In this document: piece by piece, positions 36,550-44,898 of the stretch | How the letters are laid out: each line of letters begins with the position of its first letter | How positions within the stretch are numbered: the first letter of the stretch is position 1 | Assembly: GCF_019801145.1 (NCBI RefSeq) | Contig: NZ_JAHVJQ010000014.1 | Coordinates: forward strand, 1-64,000 | Reading direction: 5' to 3' | DNA: 64,000 bases | Origin: Leisingera aquaemixtae | GTDB lineage: Bacteria > Pseudomonadota > Alphaproteobacteria > Rhodobacterales > Rhodobacteraceae | Translations under genes and position numbers: made by a program | Notes under the pieces: model-generated | What the model was told of the DNA's origin: nothing | Databases searched by the model: none | What the model saw: only the letters and a program-made list of their open reading frames with translations

Positions 36550-39022
36550 GCGCAAACGCCTCTTTGGCAGGTTTCAGCGACGCGCGGGCGGCATAGCGCG
36601 TGCAGGCGATTTCAACCTCGAAGCCCCTGACAACCGCCCCTTCCAGAAGCGCAGAGGGCAGCGCCTGACCCTGGGTGGGCGCATCGCGCCCTCCCGTGGG
36701 GAGGGTCGGGCGCGGCCCGGCGGTGCCGCCGGGCGGGACGTCAATCATCGCCAGCGCAACCGAGCGGCCATATTTGTAGCTCCAGGCGGCCGAGGTGATC
36801 TGGCCCACAACTTGGCCGCCGTAGTAAACCGGCTCATCATGGATCGGGATCGCCTCCGGGCCGTCAAACAGAATCGAGACGATCCGGCGCTCCGGCCTGT
36901 GGTCCAGCAAAGCCGCTTCGCCTACGAAGCCGGTACCAAAGGCGCAGAATGCCTCCAGCCCGGCCTCCTGCGGCGTGGTGCCGGGGCCCAGTTCATGGCC
37001 AAAGGCCCGGAAACCGCTTTCGATCCGCAAGGAGCCGCTGGCATAAAGCCCGGCGTGGCTTGCGCCCGCTGCTACTAGCGCCTCATAGGCCGCCATCGCC
37101 ATATCGGCGGGGATGTAGAGCTCATAGCCCTCCTCGCCGGTGAAGCTGAGGCGACCGGCCCAGCCGCGCGCCAGGCCGATCTCAACCGGGCCAAACTGGA
37201 AGCGTTTCAGGTCCGGCACAGGACTGTTTGAAGTGGCTTGCAGCACCTCGCGAGCCTGTGCGCCCGCCAAACCAAGGATTGCATAGCCGCTAGTCACATC
37301 GGTGAACTCCACGCGGAAGTCACCTTTGGTTTCCCGCATCCGTTTCAGATCGCGCACCACTTCGCCGGCGCCGGCGATCATCAGATAGGTCTCCGGCCCG
37401 TGCCGCTGCACAGTGATGTCGCTTTCGATGCCGCCCTTGCGGTTCAGGATCTGGGCATAGGCGATACGGCCCTCAGGAATGTCCATCTGCGCGGCGCAGA
37501 GATGGTTGAGGAAGGCGCAGGCATCCGGCCCCTGCACCCAAATCTTGCCAAAGGCGCTCTGATCCAGAATGGCGGCGCCGCTGCGGCAGGCCTCCACCTC
37601 GCGGCCCACCTGATCACGCCAGGCAGGCACCCCGAAGGTCAGCGGCAGATGCGCCGCCTCGCCACCGAAATGCACCGCCCGCTCCCAGCCGCCCCGGCTT
37701 TCAAACCTTGCACCGGCCGCAACCAGACCCGCGTGGATGGGCGAGCGGCGCTGGCCGCGGGCGGTCTCCATCGACCGCCCCGGATAGGGATTGTCATAGT
37801 GGCGGCCTAGCACTTCGGGGATGCGGGCCTCTAGCGCACCCAGCACGTTCATCTCGGGGCTGAAGCGGCGGATATCAGCCTCATTCAGATCCATCGCCGG
37901 CTCGCCCGCGATGATCCATTCCGCCATCGCGCGCCCTGCCCCGCCTGCCAGCGCGATGCCGGTGGAATTCATGCCGCCCATCAGGAACAACCCCGGCACC
38001 TCGGGGCTTTCCCCCAGCATGAACTGGCTGTCGAGGGTGAAGCTTTCGGGGCCATTGAGAAGCATCCGCACCTCAGCCCTCTCCAAGGCGGGGATGCGGC
38101 GCAGGGCGTTTTCCATCATCGGCGTGAAGTGGTCCCAGTCCTCGTCCAGCAGGTCAAAGGAAAAGTCCTTGGGCAGCCGGTCCAACGGCAGCCCCTTAGC
38201 GTGGGGTTCGAAACAGCCGACCAGAAGGCCCTCGACATCGTCGCGGGCGTATAGGAAGGCATCCTGATCGTTCAGCGTCGGCAGATGCGCGCCCTTGCCG
38301 AGCGCCTGCACCTCCTGCAACGGCTTGGTCAGAATGTAGAAATGCTCGCAGGCATATAGCGGCATATGGGCGCCCGCCATTGCCGCAACTTCACGGGACC
38401 AGAGGCCGCAGGCGATCACCACTTCCTCCGCCTCGATTACATGGCCGCCAATCTCAACGCCGGCAATCCGCCCGCCTTTCTTCCGCAGGCCTGTAACGGC
38501 GGTGTCCTCAGAAATCTGCACCCCCCGTGCCCGCGCGCCCTTGGACAGCGCCAGCGCCACATCCGAGGGGTTCACCCGCCCGTCAGCAGGCGACCAGACA
38601 GCGCCAATCACATCGTCTGTTTCAATCAGCGGCCACAGCTCCTTGGCGCGGGTGGCATCCACCACCTCGGCCTCGAGGCCAAAGGCACGGCCCAGCGACA
38701 CCTGCCGCTTAATATTGGTCAGCCGGTCCGGGTTGGTGGCCAGCGTCAGCGAACCTGTCTGGGTCCAGCCGGTGGCCTGGCCGGTCTCAACTTCCAGTTC
38801 GCCATAAAGGTCGATCGAGTAGTTGATCAGCCTGGTCAGCGTCGCCGAGGGCCGCAGTCGGCGCACCAGCCCTGCCGCGTGCCAGGTGGTGCCGCTGGTC
38901 AGCTTGGAACGTTCCAGCACCACGATGTCCGTCCGCCCCTCGCGGGCGAGGTGGTAAGCAATGGAACAGCCGGTAACGCCGCCGCCGATGATCACGGTCC
39001 GGGCGCGGGAAGGCAGAGTCAT
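36542..39022 (-). CDS. GcvT-family FAD-dependent demethylating oxidoreductase (copy 1) with repeat insertion
   Basis: 826 residues, about 20 more than its paralogues. FAD motif VIIGGGVTGCSIAYHL and TTWHAAGLVRRL with the presumed covalent-flavin His; a GcvT-like folate domain follows. Near the C terminus a Pro/Gly-rich stretch of about 27 residues (starting PPGGTAGPRPTLP and ending TQGQALP) breaks an otherwise conserved strand between AMIDV and SALLEG. At the DNA level it is a palindromic element (36656-36736). The reading frame is kept, so the protein is probably still made, with a flexible loop. Its start at 39022 overlaps the aminotransferase stop by 4 bases. The role is presumed demethylation of a tertiary amine. 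Confidence 0.88.
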   Translation of the reverse strand: MTLPSRARTVIIGGGVTGCSIAYHLAREGRTDIVVLERSKLTSGTTWHAAGLVRRLRPSATLTRLINYSIDLYGELEVETGQATGWTQTGSLTLATNPDRLTNIKRQVSLGRAFGLEAEVVDATRAKELWPLIETDDVIGAVWSPADGRVNPSDVALALSKGARARGVQISEDTAVTGLRKKGGRIAGVEIGGHVIEAEEVVIACGLWSREVAAMAGAHMPLYACEHFYILTKPLQEVQALGKGAHLPTLNDQDAFLYARDDVEGLLVGCFEPHAKGLPLDRLPKDFSFDLLDEDWDHFTPMMENALRRIPALERAEVRMLLNGPESFTLDSQFMLGESPEVPGLFLMGGMNSTGIALAGGAGRAMAEWIIAGEPAMDLNEADIRRFSPEMNVLGALEARIPEVLGRHYDNPYPGRSMETARGQRRSPIHAGLVAAGARFESRGGWERAVHFGGEAAHLPLTFGVPAWRDQVGREVEACRSGAAILDQSAFGKIWVQGPDACAFLNHLCAAQMDIPEGRIAYAQILNRKGGIESDITVQRHGPETYLMIAGAGEVVRDLKRMRETKGDFRVEFTDVTSGYAILGLAGAQAREVLQATSNSPVPDLKRFQFGPVEIGLARGWAGRLSFTGEEGYELYIPADMAMAAYEALVAAGASHAGLYASGSLRIESGFRAFGHELGPGTTPQEAGLEAFCAFGTGFVGEAALLDHRPERRIVSILFDGPEAIPIHDEPVYYGGQVVGQITSAAWSYKYGRSVALAMIDVPPGGTAGPRPTLPTGGRDAPTQGQALPSALLEGAVVRGFEVEIACTRYAARASLKPAKEAFAHD
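36656..36736. repeat. REP-like palindromic element inserted in frame
   Basis: Two neighbouring stems: CCCTCCC (36689-36695) with GGGAGGG (36699-36705), loop GTG; and GCCCGGCGG (36715-36723) with CCGCCGGGC (36725+1 to 36734), loop TG, a perfect 9-bp stem. The 81-base stretch is 27 codons, matches no part of the paralogues and keeps the frame open. It looks like a repetitive extragenic palindrome that landed within coding DNA. No second copy was seen in this window. Confidence 0.7.
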
Positions 39023-40308
39023 TGCAGCACTCCGTCCTGAACAAGCGCGGCAAACACTGCATCAAAGGCGTCCAGCGCCTCGTCTATCAGTTCCGGGGTA
39101 TGCGCCGCGGAGGTCACGCAGGAGGTATGGCTCATCAGATCCACACCGCGCGCCAGCAGGCCGCCGCGCAGGCCAGCCACCAAGACAGGTGGCACGCTGC
39201 GGATTTCAACCGGGTTCAGCCCCGCCGGGTCGGCTGCACCGAACAGCAGGTGGCAGGTTGAACTCTCCCCGTAGGCGCATCCCGCGATGCCGTGCCGCGC
39301 CATCAGCGCATTAAGGCCGTCGCGCAGGCGCTCTGCCATGGCATCGGCCTGTGCCTGCGCCTCTCCGGTGGCCAGAAGCGGCATCGCCGCGCAGGCGGCC
39401 GCGGCAATCAGGGGGGAGCCGTTAAAGGTCCCCTTGTGGCTGACCGGCGGCGACAGCCCGTCCCGCGCAGCGGAATTGTTCATCAGCTCCATGATCTCCG
39501 CCCGGCCGCAGACGGCACCGCCCGGCAGGCCGCCGGTCGCGACCTTGGCCAGCGTCGTCAGATCCGGCACGATATCGTCTCGCGCCTGCCGCCCGCCAGG
39601 CGACCAGCGCAGGCCAGTAATGATCTCGTCAAAGATCAGCACCGCCCCGGCGGCCCGGGCCGTGTCATGCAGGGCGCGCAAAGTTTCCACGGGCAGCGGT
39701 ACAGAGCCATAGTTGGCCCCGGAGGCTTCGATTATCACGGTGCCGATGCTGTTGTCCTGCAGGGCCGCTTGCATTGCCAGCGGATCGGCGGCGCAGACCT
39801 CGATCAAGCCCGTCACCGCATCGGGTACGCCCAGCGACGCAGCTTGCAGACTGCCCGCCTTGGCCCCTTTCAATGTGTGGTCGTGCCAGCCGTGATAATG
39901 GCCGTCGGCCCGCAGCACCTTGTCCCTGCCGGACCAGGCCCGGCCAAGCCGGATCGCCAGCATGGTCGCCTCGCTGCCCGAAGCGGTGAAACGGGTGCGT
40001 TCGGCGCAGGGAAACAGCCGGTTGACCCATTCCGCCCATTCGATCTCGGCCTCGTGGCAATCGGCGCTGAATATCGCGCGGGCGGCCTGCCGCTGCAGCG
40101 CCTCGACGACTGCAGGGTGGCCGTGGCCCAGCATCTGGCTGGCGGATCCCATCTTGAAGTCGATGTAGCGGCGGCCCTCCGCATCCCATTTCTCAGCGCC
40201 TGCGGCGCGTTCAACATAGATGGGGTGCGGCGCGCGGTAGCGCAGCTCGTGGCTGACGCCGCCCGGCAGCGCCGCAAGGGCGCGGTTGCTCAGTTCGCTG
40301 TTGCTCAT
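39019..40308 (-). CDS. Class III aminotransferase, glutamate-1-semialdehyde-aminomutase-like
   Basis: 429 residues. PLP fold type I, with FTASGSEATMLAIRL, the DEIITG pair of residues around FDEIITGLRW, and the PLP lysine in TTLAKVATGGLPGG. The closest broad group is glutamate-1-semialdehyde 2,1-aminomutase, but this group also holds beta-amino-acid and other omega aminotransferases. Here the catabolic setting makes heme synthesis unlikely. It overlaps the methyltransferase stop and the downstream oxidoreductase start by 4 bases each. In the inferred pathway it would remove the amino group after the methyl groups are gone. The substrate is not known. Confidence 0.87.
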   Translation of the reverse strand: MSNSELSNRALAALPGGVSHELRYRAPHPIYVERAAGAEKWDAEGRRYIDFKMGSASQMLGHGHPAVVEALQRQAARAIFSADCHEAEIEWAEWVNRLFPCAERTRFTASGSEATMLAIRLGRAWSGRDKVLRADGHYHGWHDHTLKGAKAGSLQAASLGVPDAVTGLIEVCAADPLAMQAALQDNSIGTVIIEASGANYGSVPLPVETLRALHDTARAAGAVLIFDEIITGLRWSPGGRQARDDIVPDLTTLAKVATGGLPGGAVCGRAEIMELMNNSAARDGLSPPVSHKGTFNGSPLIAAAACAAMPLLATGEAQAQADAMAERLRDGLNALMARHGIAGCAYGESSTCHLLFGAADPAGLNPVEIRSVPPVLVAGLRGGLLARGVDLMSHTSCVTSAAHTPELIDEALDAFDAVFAALVQDGVLQ

Positions 40309-41852
40309 GCGGGCCTGCCAATCTGTTCACGGGTGAGCCGGATATCAAAGGCCGCGCGCAGCGCGCGGTCGGTCTCATCGCTGACATGCTGCGGAAAATG
40401 CGCGCCCAGAATTTCGCGGGCCGTGTCCCGCGCCGCCTCGCCAACCGGCCGGGCGCCATCCTCCTGCCATTCGCGCGGAGACCTGCGGTCGCCAATGTGC
40501 GGATAGAAGTAGTCGGATTTCATCCGCTCAAAAGTGTGCTGCTCCCCCAGATAGTGGCCTTCACCGCGGCACACCTGGGCGATCACATCGGCGGCAATGT
40601 TTTCCGGCGTGGCCTCGACCCCGCGGATCGTGCGCAGGACGTTGCCCAGCAGGTCATTGTCGCTGACATAGGCCGCATGGCTGACGCCCAGCAGGCTCGC
40701 CTGCATGCCCGCTGCCTGGGTGACGATGTTAGCCCCTGCATGGGCAGCCATCGCCACGGCCAGGGATTTCTCGGCGCCATATTGCGCGTCCAGGCACTTG
40801 GAATCAGTGATCCCCGCGATGGAGGAGACCGGCAGGCCGAAATGCCGCCCCATCTGGGCCGCGCCCGCCATCAGGATTGCCTGCTCGCCGCCGCCGCCGC
40901 ACATCGACCCGGTACGCAGATCGGCCACCAGCGGCTTGGGGGCAAAGATCGCTTTGGCCTCCGGGTCCACCAGCCGTGCAAACACCAGCCCGGCCAGGGT
41001 TTCGGCAACCGCCTGCACCAGCGACCCGGCGATTGTGGCGGGGCTGGTCGCCCCGGCCTGGCCCGCGCTGATCAGCTGCACCGGGAACCCTGCGTTGATC
41101 GCGGCCTCCAGCACCTCGCAGGCTTCCTCGGCAAAGCGCATCGGCGGCACCACATGGCAGACCATCACCGTCAGGAAGGGCCGCGCCCGGAACGCGGCTT
41201 CGCCGCCGGCGATCTGGTAGCAGAGATCCGCGATTGACCGCACGTTCTCCGGGGTGCTGATAGAGATCGAGACATGCTTGGAGGTGCCCATCAGACAGGC
41301 ATAGGCGGTGTTTAGATCCATCGCTGCGTTGTCTTCGATGTCGCGGGCCACCACCGAGCGGCTGAAGTGGTGGATATTCTCCATCCGGTCGACAATCCGC
41401 GCCGCGTCATACAGGTCCGCCAGCGTCGAGTCGCGATAGGCCCCGGTGTCGAGGTCGAACACCCCCGGTGCCGCGCCGCCGGTCGACATGTGGACCCGCG
41501 CGCCACAGATCTGCAGATCGTTTTCCGGCTCCTGGCCGCACAGCTTGAACGCCTTCTGCGCGCCTTCAACGGCCCATCGCACCAGCGCCCGCGGAAACAG
41601 CAGCCTGTGGTCTTCGGTCAGCTGCCCGCCCGCGGTGCAGACCTTGTCGATCATGGACGGAATGGCCTGGCTCAGCCCTAGCGTTTCCAGAAGCGACAGC
41701 GCGGTCTCTTCGATCAGCGCAACCTCCGCAGGCGCAAGCGGTTTCAGCCGCCCGCCTTCAACACCGGGCCACACTGGCCTTACGCTGCCAGCCTCGCTGG
41801 CCGCATTGAGCCGCTCCTTGCGCCCTCGCCTTCGTTTTCCGGATGCCGCCAT
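40305..41852 (-). CDS. MttB-family (non-pyrrolysine) methyltransferase
   Basis: 515 residues of the trimethylamine-methyltransferase family. The frame has no internal amber codon, so it belongs to the non-pyrrolysine branch, whose known members demethylate glycine betaine (MtgB), carnitine or proline betaine. Family pieces are visible: HMSTGGAAPGVFDLDTG, VSISISTPENVRS, and a TGSMCGGGGEQAILM stretch near the barrel end. No corrinoid protein is encoded nearby, so the methyl group may go to a distant corrinoid protein or to tetrahydrofolate. It is the first gene of the six-gene operon, divergent from a LysR gene. The ATG at 41852 is chosen over a TTG at 41879; the ribosome site is weak. Confidence 0.87.
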   Translation of the reverse strand: MAASGKRRRGRKERLNAASEAGSVRPVWPGVEGGRLKPLAPAEVALIEETALSLLETLGLSQAIPSMIDKVCTAGGQLTEDHRLLFPRALVRWAVEGAQKAFKLCGQEPENDLQICGARVHMSTGGAAPGVFDLDTGAYRDSTLADLYDAARIVDRMENIHHFSRSVVARDIEDNAAMDLNTAYACLMGTSKHVSISISTPENVRSIADLCYQIAGGEAAFRARPFLTVMVCHVVPPMRFAEEACEVLEAAINAGFPVQLISAGQAGATSPATIAGSLVQAVAETLAGLVFARLVDPEAKAIFAPKPLVADLRTGSMCGGGGEQAILMAGAAQMGRHFGLPVSSIAGITDSKCLDAQYGAEKSLAVAMAAHAGANIVTQAAGMQASLLGVSHAAYVSDNDLLGNVLRTIRGVEATPENIAADVIAQVCRGEGHYLGEQHTFERMKSDYFYPHIGDRRSPREWQEDGARPVGEAARDTAREILGAHFPQHVSDETDRALRAAFDIRLTREQIGRPA

Positions 41853-41899
41853 TTCATGAGTCCAGCTAAGTTCTCCCAAATCGTGGTGCCGGAACTCGC

Positions 41900-41933
41900 C
41901 ATTTACAAATGGTCATTGCTCAGCAACTAATGA
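41900..41933. promoter_or_regulatory. Candidate LysR operator in the divergent gap
   Basis: Two symmetric sites lie in the 105-base gap: CATTTACAAATG (41900-41911), a 12-bp palindrome, and TCATT followed 11 bases later by AATGA (41913-41917 and 41929-41933). The second fits the T-N11-A pattern of LysR boxes. Their position between the methyltransferase operon and the LysR gene supports a regulatory role. Confidence 0.5.
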
Positions 41934-41957
41934 GCTGTACTCATCTATGGACTCCGC

Positions 41958-42848
41958 ATGCTGCCGTCTCTCTCCGCCCTGCGCGCCTTCGAAGCCGCCG
42001 CCAAAACGGGCAGCTTCCGCGCCGCAGCTGAGAACCTCTCCGTGACCCCCACCGCGATCAGCCACCATATCCGCGGCCTCGAGGAGCAGCTCGGCACCAA
42101 GCTGTTCAAACGCTCCGGGCGCGATGTGGTTCTGACGGAAGACGGGCAGCGGCTGGCCGAAACGGCGGTTCAGGCCTTTGGCATGCTCGATGATGCGGTC
42201 CGCGCGCTCAGGCGCACCTCCCGCAGGACCGTGCGTATTGCCGCCGGCCCCATTTTCACGGCCCGCTGGCTGATGCCGCGGATCAGTGATTTCTGGGAAC
42301 AGCACCCGGGAACCGGACTGGAGGTGGTACCGACGTATCAGCCGGGCGCGCAAGACCGGGAAAACGTGGATATCGTGATCCGCTGGGAACGCATGTCGGA
42401 GATGCCTGAAGGGGCCGTCAAACTGCTGGAACTAAGTCCGGTGGCGATTGCGTCAAGGGACTTCCTCACCCGGTTCGGCCCGGTGAAATCACCGGCAGAC
42501 CTGCTGCAATTGCCGCTGCTGCACCAGCGGAACCATTGGGGCTGGCTGGACTGGTTCTCAGCGATGGGCGTGCGGGTTCCTGACACCTTGCGCGGCCCGG
42601 TGTTTGAGGACGCCAATGTTCTTCTGCGCGGCGCGGCGGAAGGCCAGGGTGTGATTGTTGGATGGCTGCCGCTGATTGACCAGGATCTAACCGAAGGCAG
42701 AGTTGTGCGCTTGTTTGACGAAGACATCACGCCAACCCATGGGTATTTCCTGGACGTGCGCAAAGGCAACCAATTGCGCCGGCAAACACGGGTCGCCATC
42801 GACTGGCTGACAGCCCAAAGCGCCCAAGGTTATTTTGGCCGCTATTGA
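41958..42848 (+). CDS. LysR-family regulator, GcvA-like, divergent from methyltransferase operon
   Basis: 296 residues. The N terminus (LPSLSALRAFEAAAKTGSFR, then ENLSVTPTAISHHIRGLEE) is a GcvA-type winged helix-turn-helix, and the rest is a LysR effector domain. GcvA relatives often control glycine or one-carbon metabolism genes, which would fit a neighbouring demethylation operon that produces methylene-tetrahydrofolate. It is transcribed away from the MttB-family gene, and palindromes in the gap are likely its binding sites. The effector is presumably the operon substrate or an intermediate. Confidence 0.88.
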   Translation: MLPSLSALRAFEAAAKTGSFRAAAENLSVTPTAISHHIRGLEEQLGTKLFKRSGRDVVLTEDGQRLAETAVQAFGMLDDAVRALRRTSRRTVRIAAGPIFTARWLMPRISDFWEQHPGTGLEVVPTYQPGAQDRENVDIVIRWERMSEMPEGAVKLLELSPVAIASRDFLTRFGPVKSPADLLQLPLLHQRNHWGWLDWFSAMGVRVPDTLRGPVFEDANVLLRGAAEGQGVIVGWLPLIDQDLTEGRVVRLFDEDITPTHGYFLDVRKGNQLRRQTRVAIDWLTAQSAQGYFGRY

Positions 42849-43240
42849 ACCTCTATCCAGGCCAGATAGGCTTGTCTGAAACGGGCTGACGAACGCCAGG
42901 AGCAAGCTATTCCTCCAAGGCAAAAGCCAAAACTGTGGTATTGCGGACATTCAGTAACTTTTAGGCTATGGCAGCTTTGTCCCGCGATATGAGAGTTTGC
43001 AGACCTCAAGATCGGCGCCCGAAGCGAGCTCTCGTTCTGCAGCCCCCCTGTCTGCAAACCTCACATCCGGCGGGATCTTGGTCCCGACCACTGTCCCGCT
43101 TACAGGACCGGAGAGCTCCAAAGGAACGGCACCACTCTGTGATGACTGCATCGATTGTGCCATGCCGGACTACGGCGGCATTCCCTCGGTCACTATGTCA
43201 CGATGCCGTCGCAGAGCAACCTGATCTCGCTGATTGTTAG
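42849..43240. other. Intergenic region beside integrase remnant
   Basis: About 390 bases with no convincing gene. Several short frames on both strands lack domains. Together with the integrase remnant on its right, this may be the decayed left part of a mobile element; no clear direct repeat that could be an attachment site was found. Confidence 0.45.
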
Positions 43241-43798
43241 GCGTCGGGTTTCATTGTCGCTTCTTGGGCAATCCGCGTTCGCCTCGAGATCGCCGAGAAC
43301 CGCAGAGCCTTGGCATTATTCAACTTCGCCGTTGACAGCAAACTGCGCGGTTGTGACCTGGTGAAGGTCAAGGCGTCTGATGTCTATGCCTCCGGCCTCG
43401 TCAAGGAGCGCGCCTCGATCATCCAAAGCAAGAAACAGAAGCCCGTGCGTTTCGAGATCACGGAAAGCCCGCGCATGTTACTCTCTAGATGAACGGACGA
43501 ACCGCTGATGGTCGGCTCAGAATATCGCTGGCCCGGCCGGTTTCACGAACGTCTGCACATATCAGCGCGGCAATGCGCCCGCCTCGTACGGGACAGGGTT
43601 AGTTCCATCGGGTTGAACACCGCGTCCTACGGCACACATTCCATGCGGCAGACCAAGGTTGCGCATATCTGCAGGAAGACCGGCAACTTGCGGGCTGTTC
43701 AGCTCCTGCTTGGTCGAACCAAGATCGATGGCACTGTCCGCTATCTCGGCTTCGAGCTCGAAGATGCTCTGGCGATCACTGAAAGTATGGGAGCCTAA
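43241..43798 (+). pseudogene. Tyrosine recombinase (phage-type integrase), interrupted
   Basis: One reading frame from about 43241 to the stop at 43798 encodes the C-terminal part of a tyrosine integrase. It includes WAIRVRLEIAEN, FNFAVDSKLRGCDLV with the first catalytic Arg, YGTHSMRQTK with the His-x-x-Arg pair, LGRTKIDGTVRYLG with the nucleophile Tyr near its end, and an Arg in place of the usual second His (LLLGRT, normally LLLGHT). An in-frame TGA at 43490-43492 splits it, and no start codon with ribosome site remains at the 5' end. It is therefore most likely dead. Similar integrase fragments are common relics in alphaproteobacterial genomes. Confidence 0.8.
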
Positions 43799-43950
43799 GG
43801 ATCAGGGCCGCCTTCAATGGCGGCCCGAAGCTGCCTTCCAAGGCCGCGTTGCCTTCTGCATTGCACTATAGAACACCGGACCTTCAGTTTTCAGTGCAAC
43901 TTTCCCGGTTATCGAAAGTAGCAACCAGGTTCCCGGCCTCGAAAAGCATA

Positions 43951-43980
43951 CAGGCCGCTCCAGTCGGCTGAAGCGGCCTG
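43951..43980 (-). terminator. Hairpin downstream of aguB
   Basis: CAGGCCGCT (43951-43959) pairs perfectly with AGCGGCCTG (43972-43980) across a 12-base loop. On the minus strand it starts 24 bases after the aguB stop and is followed by TATGCTTTT, a weak U-rich tail. It probably terminates the agmatine operon. Confidence 0.6.
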
Positions 43981-44004
43981 CTGGCTGTGCCACTAGGAAG
44001 TGCG

Positions 44005-44895
44005 TCAGCCTGATGCTGTGCTGGCGTTTATTCCGTCCAGGCTTGACAGGATACCGTAATGCTCCGGCCGCCGGTCGCGGAAAACGCACCAGTAATCGCG
44101 GTGACTGGCCACTTCATCCAGGTCGAAGCTATGCACCAGGACGGTTTCGCTGACCCGGTCCGCTTCCTGCACCTTCTCGCCGTACTGGTTGGCGATGAAA
44201 GAAGACCCGTAGAAGGTCATTTCAGTTCCGTTCAGCCCGGCTTCGGTTCCAATCCGGTTGGAAGCCACCAGCGGCACCAGGCTGGCGCCTGCATGGCCCT
44301 GCTGTACCCGCTGCCAGTGGGCGGTGGAGTTCCATTGCGCGCTGCCAAGCTCGGAGCCGATGGCGGTCGGGTAGAACAGGATTTCCGCCCCCATCAACGC
44401 CATCGACCGGGCGCGTTCCGGAAACCACTGGTCCCAGCAGATACCTGCACCGATGCGGCCGTAGGCGGTGTCCCAGACCTTGAAGCCAGTGTCGCCGGGG
44501 GAGAAGTAGAACTTCTCCTGGTAGCCGAACCCATGCGGGATATGGCTCTTGCGGTAGATGCCGAGGTTCCGCCCGTCGGCGTCAATGATCGCAATCGAGT
44601 TGAACCGCGCGTTTCCGGCTTTCTCGTAGAAGGAGACAGGCAGCACCACGCCGAGTTCGCGCGCGACGCCCTGAAAGTGCTCCAGTGTCGGATGCCCCTT
44701 GGCCGGCAGGGCGCGCTTCCAATGCTCCGGGTCCTCGTCCTGGCAGAAGTAGTGTCCTTCGAACAGCTCTTGAAGCAGGATGATATTGGCGCCCTTGGCG
44801 GCAGCTTCACGGATCAGGCGCTCGCCGTTTTCCACGTTGCTCTTCACATCCGCGCTGCAGGCCATCTGGGTGGCTGCGACGGTAACCATGCGCAT
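44005..44895 (-). CDS. aguB: N-carbamoylputrescine amidohydrolase
   Basis: 296 residues of the carbon-nitrogen hydrolase (nitrilase) family. The Glu-Lys-Cys triad is visible: Glu in LLQELFEG, Lys in YRKSHIP, Cys in AGICWDQWFPE, and the last motif is characteristic of AguB. The enzyme hydrolyses N-carbamoylputrescine to putrescine, ammonia and carbon dioxide in the cytoplasm. The start at 44895 is supported by GGAGGG eight bases ahead; a second ATG lies two codons later. It follows aguA by 3 bases, giving the complete two-step agmatine-to-putrescine route. It is the last gene of the cluster and is followed by a hairpin. Confidence 0.93.
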   Translation of the reverse strand: MRMVTVAATQMACSADVKSNVENGERLIREAAAKGANIILLQELFEGHYFCQDEDPEHWKRALPAKGHPTLEHFQGVARELGVVLPVSFYEKAGNARFNSIAIIDADGRNLGIYRKSHIPHGFGYQEKFYFSPGDTGFKVWDTAYGRIGAGICWDQWFPERARSMALMGAEILFYPTAIGSELGSAQWNSTAHWQRVQQGHAGASLVPLVASNRIGTEAGLNGTEMTFYGSSFIANQYGEKVQEADRVSETVLVHSFDLDEVASHRDYWCVFRDRRPEHYGILSSLDGINASTASG

Positions 44896-44898
44896 CGC

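Noticed and set aside
39019-40308. Heme-biosynthesis HemL
   Set aside because: The sequence belongs to the same broad family, but its coupling to methyltransferase and demethylase genes points to catabolism.
40305-41852. Pyrrolysine-containing methyltransferase
   Set aside because: The MttB-family frame is continuous with no internal amber codon.
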